45,118 bases of DNA from SIG469 sp964384255. GTDB lineage: Bacteria; Bacillota; Clostridia; Oscillospirales; Oscillospiraceae. The stretch lies in the NCBI GenBank assembly GCA_964384255.1, contig CAYLKH010000007.1, forward strand, positions 1 to 45,118, read 5' to 3'. Position numbers and translations under genes: made by a program. Shown here in pieces: positions 30,244 through 37,172 of this stretch (within the stretch, counting starts at the first letter, position 1; each line of letters opens with the position of its first letter). Under the pieces are notes generated by a model. It was not told the DNA's origin and did not search any database. It saw only the letters and a program-made list of their open reading frames with translations.

Positions 30244-31257
30244 ATGAACAAGGTTTACGTTCCCGAGGGCTACAAAAGCCAGCTTTCGGTTTATGATACT
30301 CAGCGGGCCATCGAACTGATCAAAGAAACGTTTCAAAAGAATCTGCGCACTGCCCTTAACCTCAAGCGGGTGTCAGCTCCGCTTTTTGTCAGCGCCGATA
30401 CCGGACTGAACGACGATCTGAACGGCGTTGAACGGGCGGTAGATTTTGATGTGCCGGCTGTAGGCGGCGAGCATTTTCAGGTGGTTCATTCTCTGGCGAA
30501 ATGGAAACGTCTGGCGCTCAAACGTTATGAATTTTATGTGGGCAACGGCCTGTACACCGACATGAACGCCATCCGCCGTGACGAGGAGGTTTTGGACAAT
30601 ATCCATTCCGTTTATGTTGACCAGTGGGACTGGGAAAAGATAATATCCCGGGAAGACAGAAATGTGGATTATCTGAAGGATACCGTCCGCCGAATCGTCA
30701 GCGCCATCTGCAACACCTGTGACGAGCTTATGTGGGAGTTCCCTGTCCTTAAAACAAAGCTTTGCCGGGAAGTTACCTTTGTTACGTCTCAGGAGCTGGA
30801 GGATATGTACCCCGACCTGACTCCCAGTCAGCGGGAAACTGAGTTTGCCAGGGAGCATAAAACCATATTCATTATGCAGATCGGCAAAACTCTGCGTTCC
30901 GGCAACAAGCATGACGGCAGAGCCCCGGACTATGACGACTGGGAGCTGAACGGCGACATCATCTTCTATAACGAGGTCCTTGACCGGGCTTTTGAGGTCT
31001 CTTCGATGGGTATCCGTGTGGACGAAGAAAGCCTTGCCCGTCAGCTTGAGCTGTCCGGCTGCCAGCACCGCAGGGAGCTTATGTATCACAAAATGCTCCT
31101 CAGCGGCCAGCTGCCCCTGACCATAGGCGGAGGTATCGGCCAAAGCAGGCTTTGTATGCTGCTTATGGGCTGCGCCCACATTGGAGAGGTCCAGTCCGGA
31201 GTCTGGGACGAAGAAACCAGACGAGTCTGCGAAGAAGCAGGAATATTCCTTCTGTAG
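30244..31257 (+). CDS. asnA: Aspartate-ammonia ligase (asparagine synthetase A)
   Basis: A 337-residue ammonia-dependent, class II aminoacyl-tRNA-synthetase-like enzyme that makes asparagine from aspartate, ammonia and ATP. Family blocks are TQRAIELIKETFQKNL, RVSAPLFVSADTGLNDDLNG, VVHSLAKWKRLAL, GLYTDMNAIRRDE, HSVYVDQWDWEK and the C-terminal TIGGGIGQSRLCMLLM. The start at 30244 (MNKVYVPE) is preceded by ATGGAGGTA; the ATG inside that site is in frame but would lack its own. Length is close to the E. coli enzyme. It stands alone, before the amino-acid transporter genes on the opposite strand. Confidence 0.96.
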   Translation: MNKVYVPEGYKSQLSVYDTQRAIELIKETFQKNLRTALNLKRVSAPLFVSADTGLNDDLNGVERAVDFDVPAVGGEHFQVVHSLAKWKRLALKRYEFYVGNGLYTDMNAIRRDEEVLDNIHSVYVDQWDWEKIISREDRNVDYLKDTVRRIVSAICNTCDELMWEFPVLKTKLCREVTFVTSQELEDMYPDLTPSQRETEFAREHKTIFIMQIGKTLRSGNKHDGRAPDYDDWELNGDIIFYNEVLDRAFEVSSMGIRVDEESLARQLELSGCQHRRELMYHKMLLSGQLPLTIGGGIGQSRLCMLLMGCAHIGEVQSGVWDEETRRVCEEAGIFLL

Positions 31258-31358
31258 GGGTTATGATTTAGGGGCCAGTGTCAGTAATTGCGAGTATTTG
31301 CGTTTGATGCCGCATTGTGGCCACGCGACTTCGCGCTGGATTACCAACCCATAATATA
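31258..31358. repeat. Dispersed intergenic repeat with telomere-like end (copy 1)
   Basis: The stretch begins at the asnA stop with AGGGGTTATGATTTAGGGG and contains a 41-bp core (31286-31326) that is about 78% identical, inverted, to 42806-42846. The right side has CCAACCCATAAT. There is no coding capacity. It looks like a decayed small mobile element or conserved spacer. Confidence 0.5.
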
Positions 31359-31396
31359 AACGAATCTCCATCGGCCAGAGCCGATGGAGATTCGTT
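31359..31396 (-). terminator. Terminator of the amino-acid ABC transporter operon
   Basis: AACGAATCTCCATCGG (31359-31374) pairs perfectly with CCGATGGAGATTCGTT (31381-31396). On the minus strand it is followed by TATATT. It begins just after the stop of the ATPase gene. Confidence 0.8.
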
Positions 31397-31398
31397 GT

Positions 31399-32139
31399 TT
31401 ACAGAACTTTTGCCAAAAAGCTTTGCAGACGTTCGCTTTGAGGATTGTCGAAAAGCGCGTTGGGCGTGTTTTCCTCGATGATTCTGCCGCTGTCCATAAA
31501 GATGACACGGTCGCCCTCGCGGGCAAAGCCCATCTCGTGGGTGACCACGACCATGGTCATGCCGTCGCTGGCAAGGGATTTCATAACGTCCAGAACTTCG
31601 CCGACCATTTCCGGGTCGAGGGCAGAGGTGGGTTCGTCAAAAAGCATTACCTCCGGCTCCATACAAAGGGCGCGGACGATGGCGATACGCTGCTTCTGAC
31701 CGCCGGAAAGCTGGCTGGGATAGGCGTTGGCTCTGTCGGACAGACCGACCCGCTCCAAAAGCTCCATGGCCTTGGCTTCGGCCTCGGCTTTGGATTTTTT
31801 CAAAAGCTTTGTGGGAGCTAGGGTCATGTTTTTGAGTATGGTCATGTGGGGGAACAGGTTAAAGTGCTGGAACACCATGCCCATGCGCTGACGGTGGATA
31901 TTGATGTTGCATTTGGGATCGGTGATGTCGACCCCGTCAAAAACTATCTGGCCGCCGGTGGGGACCTCAAGGAGGTTGAGACAGCGCAGGAAAGTCGATT
32001 TGCCGCTGCCGGAGGGGCCGATAACAACAACTACCTCACCTTTTTTGATCTCAGCGCTAACGCCGTCAAGGGCCCTGATCTCCCCGCCCTTGAAGTGCTT
32101 TTGCAAATCGGAAACTTTAATAAGAGTATCAGTGGTCAC
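31399..32139 (-). CDS. glnQ: Polar amino-acid ABC transporter ATP-binding protein
   Basis: A 246-residue ATPase of the GlnQ/HisP class that powers uptake of a polar amino acid (glutamine, cystine or similar). Walker A is GPSGSGKSTF (about residues 41-50), the Q-loop MGMVFQHFNLFPH, the signature LSGGQKQRIAI, Walker B VMLFDEPTSALDP and the H-loop VVVTHEMGFA. HFKGGEIRALDGV is the standard opening. Its start overlaps the end of the permease gene by 11 bases, so the two are translationally coupled. The amino acid carried cannot be fixed from the ATPase. Confidence 0.92.
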   Translation of the reverse strand: MTTDTLIKVSDLQKHFKGGEIRALDGVSAEIKKGEVVVVIGPSGSGKSTFLRCLNLLEVPTGGQIVFDGVDITDPKCNINIHRQRMGMVFQHFNLFPHMTILKNMTLAPTKLLKKSKAEAEAKAMELLERVGLSDRANAYPSQLSGGQKQRIAIVRALCMEPEVMLFDEPTSALDPEMVGEVLDVMKSLASDGMTMVVVTHEMGFAREGDRVIFMDSGRIIEENTPNALFDNPQSERLQSFLAKVL

Positions 32140-32857
32140 TGTTTCTCAGCCTCCTTTCAAGCTTGTCGACCAGCCATGTAAGGAACATGACCATGATAAG
32201 GTATATCAGGGCGCAGGCAATAAGGGGCATAAACGCGTCAAAGGTCCGCCCGCGGATAATGTCGGCTCCCTTGGTAAGGTCCTGGAGGGCAATATATCCG
32301 GAAACTGAGGTTTCCTTAATCAGGACGATAAATTCGTTGCCCAGAGCGGGCAGAACGTTTTTGAAGGCCTGGGGGATGATGATATGGATCATGGTTTGGG
32401 CAAAGTTCAGGCCAAGACTGCGGCCGGCTTCGGTCTGGCCGGCATCGATGGACATGATGCCGCTGCGGATGATCTCGGCTACATAGGCGCCTGAGTTTAT
32501 GCCAAAGGCGATCACAGCCACAAACACCTTGTTATTGGAGGATACGAAAATGATAAAATATGCAATAAGCAGCTGGACAACTACAGGGGTACCCCGGATG
32601 ATAGTAAGGTAAATTTTGCAAACGAGGTTAGCCAGCTTCAGCAAAAACCGGCCGGGGCCACGGCGCATGGTGGCCGCCGTCTTGTCGTGGGTGGAGCGGA
32701 TTATGGCTATAATAACGCCTATTACAAGGCCGATCAGCAGAGCAAAGAACGTGACCTTGAGGGTAACGCCCAGACCGTCCCACATATATTTCCAGCGGTT
32801 GTCGTCGATAAAATTGAGTATGAACCTGGCTTTAAGGTCTTCAAACCATTCGTTCAT
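32129..32857 (-). CDS. Polar amino-acid ABC transporter permease
   Basis: A 242-residue HisM/GlnP-type inner-membrane permease with about five hydrophobic spans. The family start GLGVTLKVTFFALLIGLVIG is followed by TIIRGTPVVVQLLIAYF, GAYVAEIIRSGIMSIDAGQTEAGRSLGL and the coupling EAA loop QAFKNVLPALGNEFIVLIKETS (cores). Only one permease gene is present, so the transporter is probably a homodimer. The 5' side carries a strong hairpin separating it from the binding-protein gene. Confidence 0.92.
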   Translation of the reverse strand: MNEWFEDLKARFILNFIDDNRWKYMWDGLGVTLKVTFFALLIGLVIGVIIAIIRSTHDKTAATMRRGPGRFLLKLANLVCKIYLTIIRGTPVVVQLLIAYFIIFVSSNNKVFVAVIAFGINSGAYVAEIIRSGIMSIDAGQTEAGRSLGLNFAQTMIHIIIPQAFKNVLPALGNEFIVLIKETSVSGYIALQDLTKGADIIRGRTFDAFMPLIACALIYLIMVMFLTWLVDKLERRLRNSDH

Positions 32858-32892
32858 GGCAGCAACTCCTATTCTGTATTTAAAAACGCCCT

Positions 32893-32926
32893 AACAGGGC
32901 GGCACTTATTTAGGTGCCGCCCTGTT
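32893..32926 (-). terminator. Stable hairpin between binding-protein and permease genes
   Basis: AACAGGGCGGCAC (32893-32905) pairs exactly with GTGCCGCCCTGTT (32914-32926). On the minus strand it is followed by AGGGCGTTTTTA. It lies 20 nt past the binding-protein stop. It probably acts as a partial terminator or mRNA 3'-end stabiliser that lets the binding protein be made in excess. Confidence 0.75.
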
Positions 32927-32945
32927 GATTTTCTGGCTATGTTAA

Positions 32946-33755
32946 TTATTCGGCGGGAATGTACTTGGAAACGATGGAATCAACGGTTCCGTCGGCGATA
33001 AGGGCTTCGAGAGCGGCGTTGATGTCAGCCAGCAGCTGATCGTTATCTTTGGAGATGGCGATGGCGTAATCTTCAACAGCGTACTCGGTGTCCAGGATCA
33101 CCAGACCTTCGTTGGCGGCAACAAAGCTCTTGGCAGGCTCGTTGTCGATAATGACGCAGTCGATCTTGCCGGTAAGCAGCGCCTGAACAGCGTCAGCGCC
33201 CTTGGAATAACGCTCAACAAGCTCGTCACCAAAATCGTCGGTGGCATAGATGTCGCCGGTGGTGTCCTGCTGAACGCCAACGGTGTAAGCGGCGCCGTCA
33301 GCATAAAGGTCGTCAACAGTGGTGATGGGGCTGCCTTCGGGGACGATAATGGTCTGGATGCCGGTGGCATAGGTGTTGGAGAAGTTGATGGACTGGAGAC
33401 GCTCTTCGGTGACGGTCATACCGGCCATGCCCATGTCGACTTTACCGGACTGGACGGCGGCGATGATGGAGCCGAATTCCATGTCTTCGATCTGGAGAGT
33501 CATGCCCAGCTTTTCAGCGATAGCGGCAGCAACTTCGGCATCGATACCAACGATCTGCTCGTTTTCGTAATATTCGTAGGGAGGGAAAGCGGCGTTGGTG
33601 GCCATGGTCAGAACGGCGGAATCTTCGGTAGCGGGTTCTTCGGCAGAGGTGGTTTCTTCTGCGGGAGCGGTTTCTTCGGTGGTGGTTGAGGATGAGCAGG
33701 CGACCATGGCAAGCAGCATCATGGCAGCCAGAAGCAGAGCAATAATTTTCTTCAT
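32946..33755 (-). CDS. Polar amino-acid-binding lipoprotein (SBP_bac_3 type)
   Basis: A 269-residue periplasmic-type binding protein anchored as a lipoprotein. The signal MKKIIALLLAAMMLLAMVAC ends in a lipobox Cys, followed by a Thr/Glu-rich linker. Family 3 hallmarks are LTMATNAAFPPYEYYENEQI, GIDAEVAAAIAEKLGM, GKVDMGMAGMTVTEERLQSINFS and AYTVGVQQDTTGDIY. The C-terminus has YAIAISKDNDQLLADINAAL. The start at 33755 has GGAGGTTACC; in-frame codons further upstream lack a site. It is the first gene of a three-gene transporter operon. The ligand is a polar amino acid, not further resolved. Confidence 0.92.
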   Translation of the reverse strand: MKKIIALLLAAMMLLAMVACSSSTTTEETAPAEETTSAEEPATEDSAVLTMATNAAFPPYEYYENEQIVGIDAEVAAAIAEKLGMTLQIEDMEFGSIIAAVQSGKVDMGMAGMTVTEERLQSINFSNTYATGIQTIIVPEGSPITTVDDLYADGAAYTVGVQQDTTGDIYATDDFGDELVERYSKGADAVQALLTGKIDCVIIDNEPAKSFVAANEGLVILDTEYAVEDYAIAISKDNDQLLADINAALEALIADGTVDSIVSKYIPAE

Positions 33756-33796
33756 GGTTTGGTAACCTCCAAATTGATTTATCATTTATGGCATGA

Positions 33797-33825
33797 ATTA
33801 TAATACATTCTTTTGCGAATTTCAA
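33797..33825 (-). promoter_or_regulatory. Promoter of the amino-acid ABC transporter operon
   Basis: On the minus strand TTGAAA (33820-33825), a 17-nt spacer and TATAAT (33797-33802), about 40 nt before the binding-protein ATG. Confidence 0.75.
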
Positions 33826-33951
33826 TGTATATTTTTCCAAAAAATCAGGAATATAAAATTATTTTTTGACTGATGTGCCAAAGTGGCAGAAATTACGCCT
33901 GTTATTTGGCCTTCTGGCGGTATATAATCGCTTTATGGAGGATGAATAGCG

Positions 33952-34431
33952 ATGAATATTGAAAGAATAGAACGCATAAGCGGAGGAAAGCTGGCGCTGA
34001 TAGTCAGCAGGGAAGAGCTTGAAACCGGCGGCAGCATCGATATGGAAAAGGCTCATGCCATGGCAGAGGAGGCGTTTGAAAGAAACGGTCTGGTCCTGGC
34101 AGGAAAGGTGCATATGGAGCTGGAGGCGTTTTCCGGAGCGGGAACAGTGCTTATTTTTGCCAGCCTGCTCAGACCCGATCACTACGCCTGCCGCTTTGAA
34201 AGCTTTGATGACCTGGTCCAGGCCGCACAGTCGCTGGATATGAAGGATGTCGATGCCGAACTCATATGCCTTGGTGAAAGCTACATAGCTCTGGGGGATG
34301 CGTCATTCCCGTGGAGCATAAGCGAGTTTGGACAACTGTTCAGCCTTGACCCGGAGCAACGGGCGTGGCTCAGGGAGCATGGCAGGCTGCTGAGCCAAAG
34401 CATTTTCGGCAGGCTTTCCGACCGCCGGTAA
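33952..34431 (+). CDS. MecA-like adaptor protein (tentative)
   Basis: A 159-residue soluble protein. The opening NIERIERISGGKLALIVSREEL and the C-terminal YACRFESFDDLVQAAQSLD, then LICLGESYIALGD, resemble the N- and C-terminal ends of MecA adaptors, which deliver substrates to ClpC. It is shorter than classical MecA (about 220), with the middle and the end trimmed. GGAGG at 33937-33941 supports the ATG at 33952, and a TATAAT-like -10 lies at 33923. It is a lone gene between divergent and convergent neighbours. The assignment rests on partial resemblance only. Confidence 0.5.
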   Translation: MNIERIERISGGKLALIVSREELETGGSIDMEKAHAMAEEAFERNGLVLAGKVHMELEAFSGAGTVLIFASLLRPDHYACRFESFDDLVQAAQSLDMKDVDAELICLGESYIALGDASFPWSISEFGQLFSLDPEQRAWLREHGRLLSQSIFGRLSDRR

Positions 34432-34434
34432 AAC

Positions 34435-34477
34435 CCATCAGGGCCGCTGGGGATATGGATCCCGGCGGCCCTGATGG
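34435..34477. terminator. Perfect 13-bp hairpin between convergent genes
   Basis: CCATCAGGGCCGC (34435-34447) pairs exactly with GCGGCCCTGATGG (34465-34477). It lies between the MecA-like gene and the fumarase-type gene. T-runs are poor on both sides, so it may be a weak bidirectional terminator or an RNA end stabiliser. Confidence 0.6.
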
Positions 34478-34481
34478 CGGA

Positions 34482-35003
34482 TCATTTGAATATGCTGTTG
34501 CCCTGGCGGTCCATACCGACAAAAAGGGGCATGTCCCTGATGGTAAAACGCTTAACTGATTCGCAGCCAAGGTCTTCAAAGGCGATTTGCTGACAGTCGG
34601 TTATACACTGAGCCAAAAGCGCACCGGCACCACCAACGGCACAGAGATAGACAGCGCCGTTTTTTACGATGGAGTCTTTGACGGCAGAGCTTCTGCCACC
34701 CTTGCCGATAACAGCGGCAAGCCCCAGATCCAGCATACGGGGAGTGTAGGGATCCATACGGGAAGAGGTGGTGGGACCGCAGGAGCCGACAGGGTGACCG
34801 TTTCTGGCGGGGGTGGGTCCGGCATAAAAAATCACTGACCCCCTGACAGGGAACGGGAGCGACTCTCCCCGGTCGAGCATCGCCATAAAGCGCTTGTGAG
34901 CAGCGTCACGGGCGGTATATACTGTACCGCTGAGCAGCAAACGGTCGCCCACGTGCAGTTCGGCCGTAGGCAGCTGGCTGGTATTGAGGGATATGAGAGC
35001 CAT
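34482..35003 (-). CDS. Class I fumarase / tartrate dehydratase beta-type subunit
   Basis: A 173-residue protein corresponding to the C-terminal (beta) part of iron-sulfur-dependent class I fumarases. Signals are LHVGDRLLLSGTVYTARDAAHKR, VIFYAGPTPAR, VGSCGPTTSSRMDPYTP, AVIGKGGRS, and the acidic and basic tail FEDLGCESVKRFTIRDMPLFV (cores only). In two-subunit enzymes the alpha subunit carries the [4Fe-4S] cluster and is normally the gene just upstream. Here the upstream neighbour is instead a DivIVA-like gene, separated by six bases. Unless the alpha gene is elsewhere, this subunit is isolated. It may hydrate fumarate, tartrate or mesaconate-type substrates. Confidence 0.85.
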   Translation of the reverse strand: MALISLNTSQLPTAELHVGDRLLLSGTVYTARDAAHKRFMAMLDRGESLPFPVRGSVIFYAGPTPARNGHPVGSCGPTTSSRMDPYTPRMLDLGLAAVIGKGGRSSAVKDSIVKNGAVYLCAVGGAGALLAQCITDCQQIAFEDLGCESVKRFTIRDMPLFVGMDRQGNSIFK

Positions 35004-35009
35004 TGGTTA

Positions 35010-35564
35010 TCACCTGGGGTAGTATATTTTGATGGATGCAAGCAGTTCTTTGCCGTCGGGCGTTTCCACAGTGATCTCAGGGACCTGGTCGGACTCGACA
35101 CCGGTGTCGGCAGCTTCGGTGATGACGGTTTCGGGTTCGGGCTTGCGGATGGAATCCAGCAGAGTCTTGACCGAGGTTTTTGGAGATTTGATAACGGGGA
35201 CACATACGGGCTGGGAGTGTACAGCGACTTCGGCTGATTCGACAGGCTCGGCAGATCCTTCGGGGAGAGGCTCGTCTGACTGGGTTTGCAGAGTCAGCTG
35301 CTCAAGCATGGCGGCAAGCTCGTCCTTTTCGCTGAGGGCAGAGTCCAGCGAGGCACGGGCGGCCTTGAGCCTTTGCTCCATTTCCAGCAGCATACCGCTA
35401 AGCTCGTCGTTTTTTGCGCTCAGACTCTGGTTTTGCTCCTGAAGCTGCTTTAGCTGCTGGTCGTGCAGCAGGGAGGCTGATTCTATGTAAGCGGCAACGT
35501 CCTTGCGTTTAAAGCCGCCGAAGGCAGAGGTCCTGAATTTGTGGCGGATCATTTCGTTGTCCAT
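35010..35564 (-). CDS. Short DivIVA/GpsB-like coiled-coil protein
   Basis: A 184-residue protein with an N-terminal MIRHKFRTSAFGGFKRKDVAAYIE, matching the DivIVA/GpsB membrane-targeting motif (Phe...Gly-Phe/Tyr). A coiled coil covers residues ~30-95 (HDQQLKQLQEQNQSLSAKND), and a Pro/Glu-rich tail ends ASIKIYYPR. It is distinct from the longer divIVA at 8071-8943. AAAGGAGACTTCCC precedes the ATG. It is cotranscribed with the fumarase beta gene, an odd pairing. It probably has a role in division or envelope growth. Confidence 0.75.
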   Translation of the reverse strand: MDNEMIRHKFRTSAFGGFKRKDVAAYIESASLLHDQQLKQLQEQNQSLSAKNDELSGMLLEMEQRLKAARASLDSALSEKDELAAMLEQLTLQTQSDEPLPEGSAEPVESAEVAVHSQPVCVPVIKSPKTSVKTLLDSIRKPEPETVITEAADTGVESDQVPEITVETPDGKELLASIKIYYPR

Positions 35565-35579
35565 GGGAAGTCTCCTTTT

Positions 35580-35790
35580 ATTGTATGGGGTTGGGGGAAG
35601 TTGGGTAGATGACTGTTAAGCAAAGCGGTTGAGCCAGATAACGCAGAACAGACGGCGTGTGCCTGCGGAACGAATTCGTAAATTTAAAAAACATTCGATA
35701 AAGCGCATTTATCACTGCGAGAAAACCGCAGGCGTTCCATATCTGTTATCTAACCCCTAAATCCTAACCCCTGATCTCTAACATATTAAT
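35580..35790. repeat. Intergenic element with telomere-like ends and internal stems (copy 2)
   Basis: The left end is G-rich (TGGGGTTGGGGGAAGTTGGG), and the right end is CTAACCCCTAAATCCTAACC, roughly its inverse. Inside, GCCTGCGG (35661-35668) pairs with CCGCAGGC (35726-35733), and GATAAA pairs with TTTATC (35697-35713). There is no coding potential. It occupies most of the 363-bp gap before pyrC and differs in core sequence from copies 1 and 3. Confidence 0.45.
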
Positions 35791-35863
35791 TATATATTCT
35801 ATCACATAAGCTGTCACAAAACAACAAAAGTTTCGACCTTTACCCTGCAGAAAATGGAATTTG

Positions 35864-35901
35864 CGCTATTGACAGAAATTCCGCGAAATGGTACAATAGC
35901 G
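35864..35901 (+). promoter_or_regulatory. pyr operon promoter with symmetric sequence over -35 and -10
   Basis: TTGACA (35869-35874), a 17-nt spacer and TACAAT (35892-35897). An 8-bp inverted repeat, CGCTATTG (35864-35871) and CAATAGCG (35894-35901), overlaps both hexamers. The leader to the pyrC start is only about 24 nt, so PyrR-type attenuation is not possible here. Confidence 0.8.
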
Positions 35902-35927
35902 TGAAATTTGGGAAAGGAGCATGGTGA

Positions 35928-37148
35928 GTGAAGAGCTTCGTTTTGCAGGATGTCAACATATACCAGTCCGGAGCCTTTGTCAAGGGCAGTGTCGCCGTTG
36001 AAAAGGGCTGTGTTTTCGCTTTGGGAACAGGTGTTTCTGTTGGTGGAAATGTTTCCAAATTTAATAATGCTTATGTTTTTCCCGGTTTCGCTGATGTTCA
36101 TGTACATCTCCGTGAGCCGGGTTTTTCGTATAAGGAGACCATTGCCGCCGGGAGTATGGCTGCCGCTGCCGGAGGATACACCGCAGTGTGTTCCATGCCA
36201 AATCTTGACCCTGTTCCCGACAGCCGGGAGCATTTGGAGCATCAGCTGGAGCTGATAGACCGGGACGCTGTGGTCAGAGTGCTGCCTTACGGCGCCATCA
36301 CCGTTGGAGAAAAGGGTCAGCAGCTTTCGGACATGGATGGCCTTTCTGCGGATGTTGTCGCTTTTTCCGACGATGGCAAGGGCGTTCAGTCTGACGAAAT
36401 CATGAGAGCCGCCATGCTCAGGGCCAGGAGCCTTGGCAAAATGATCGTGGCTCACTGCGAGGACGAAAGCTATCTGCCCTCTGCTGAAAGCGAATGGCGG
36501 CAGCTGGAACGGGATCTGCGGCTTGTTCGTGAGACGGGGTGCGCATATCATATGTGCCATATGTCTACCCGCCAGTCGTTGGAGCTGATGGCCAGGGCAA
36601 AAAAAGAAGGGCTTGACGTCACCTGCGAGACTGCCCCCCATTACCTTCTGCTGGACAGCTCCATGGTCAAAGACCACGGACGGTTCAAAATGAACCCGCC
36701 TATTGGCAGCCCTGAGGACAGGGAGGCTCTTTTGCAGGGACTAAAGGATGGCACCATCGACATGATAGCCACAGACCATGCACCCCACAGCCCGGAGGAA
36801 AAATCCCGGGGCTTTGCCGACAGCCTGAACGGTATAACCGGGCTGGAAGCTGCTTTCCCGGCGCTTTACACCGGCCTGGTACTGGGCGGCCATATTACGT
36901 TGACCAGACTGATCGAGCTTTTGAGCATTAACCCAAGAAAAAGATTTGCCATTCCGGGAAAATTTTCTCAGGGAGAGCCTGCTGACTTTACTGTGTTTGA
37001 TTTAGATGATGAATATGATGTTGATCCAGAGAAATTCCTGTCAAAGGGGAAATGCACCCCCTTCGATGGTATGGCCGTCAGGGGACGCTGCCTGATGACA
37101 GTGTGTTCCGGTCAGGTGATCTGGGTCGACGACGCAGTTAAATTGTAA
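35928..37148 (+). CDS. pyrC: Dihydroorotase
   Basis: A 406-residue zinc amidohydrolase that closes carbamoyl-aspartate to dihydroorotate, the third step of UMP synthesis. The metal-binding opening is VHVHLREPGFSYKETI. The following blocks include CSMPNLDP, AHCEDES, CETAPHYLLL, TDHAPHSPEEK and GLEAAFPALYTGLV. The start is GTG at 35928, eight bases after AAAGGAG; the ATG at 35921 is out of frame. It is the first gene of the pyr cluster, where pyrB-like ATCase is more often first. Confidence 0.95.
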   Translation: MKSFVLQDVNIYQSGAFVKGSVAVEKGCVFALGTGVSVGGNVSKFNNAYVFPGFADVHVHLREPGFSYKETIAAGSMAAAAGGYTAVCSMPNLDPVPDSREHLEHQLELIDRDAVVRVLPYGAITVGEKGQQLSDMDGLSADVVAFSDDGKGVQSDEIMRAAMLRARSLGKMIVAHCEDESYLPSAESEWRQLERDLRLVRETGCAYHMCHMSTRQSLELMARAKKEGLDVTCETAPHYLLLDSSMVKDHGRFKMNPPIGSPEDREALLQGLKDGTIDMIATDHAPHSPEEKSRGFADSLNGITGLEAAFPALYTGLVLGGHITLTRLIELLSINPRKRFAIPGKFSQGEPADFTVFDLDDEYDVDPEKFLSKGKCTPFDGMAVRGRCLMTVCSGQVIWVDDAVKL

Positions 37149-37172
37149 TTTGCCAGAAAGGAAGAGATAGAT

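Noticed and set aside
35580..35927. PyrR-binding attenuator before pyrC
   Set aside because: The stems at 35661-35733 lie upstream of the promoter at 35869-35897, and the transcribed leader is only about 24 nt.
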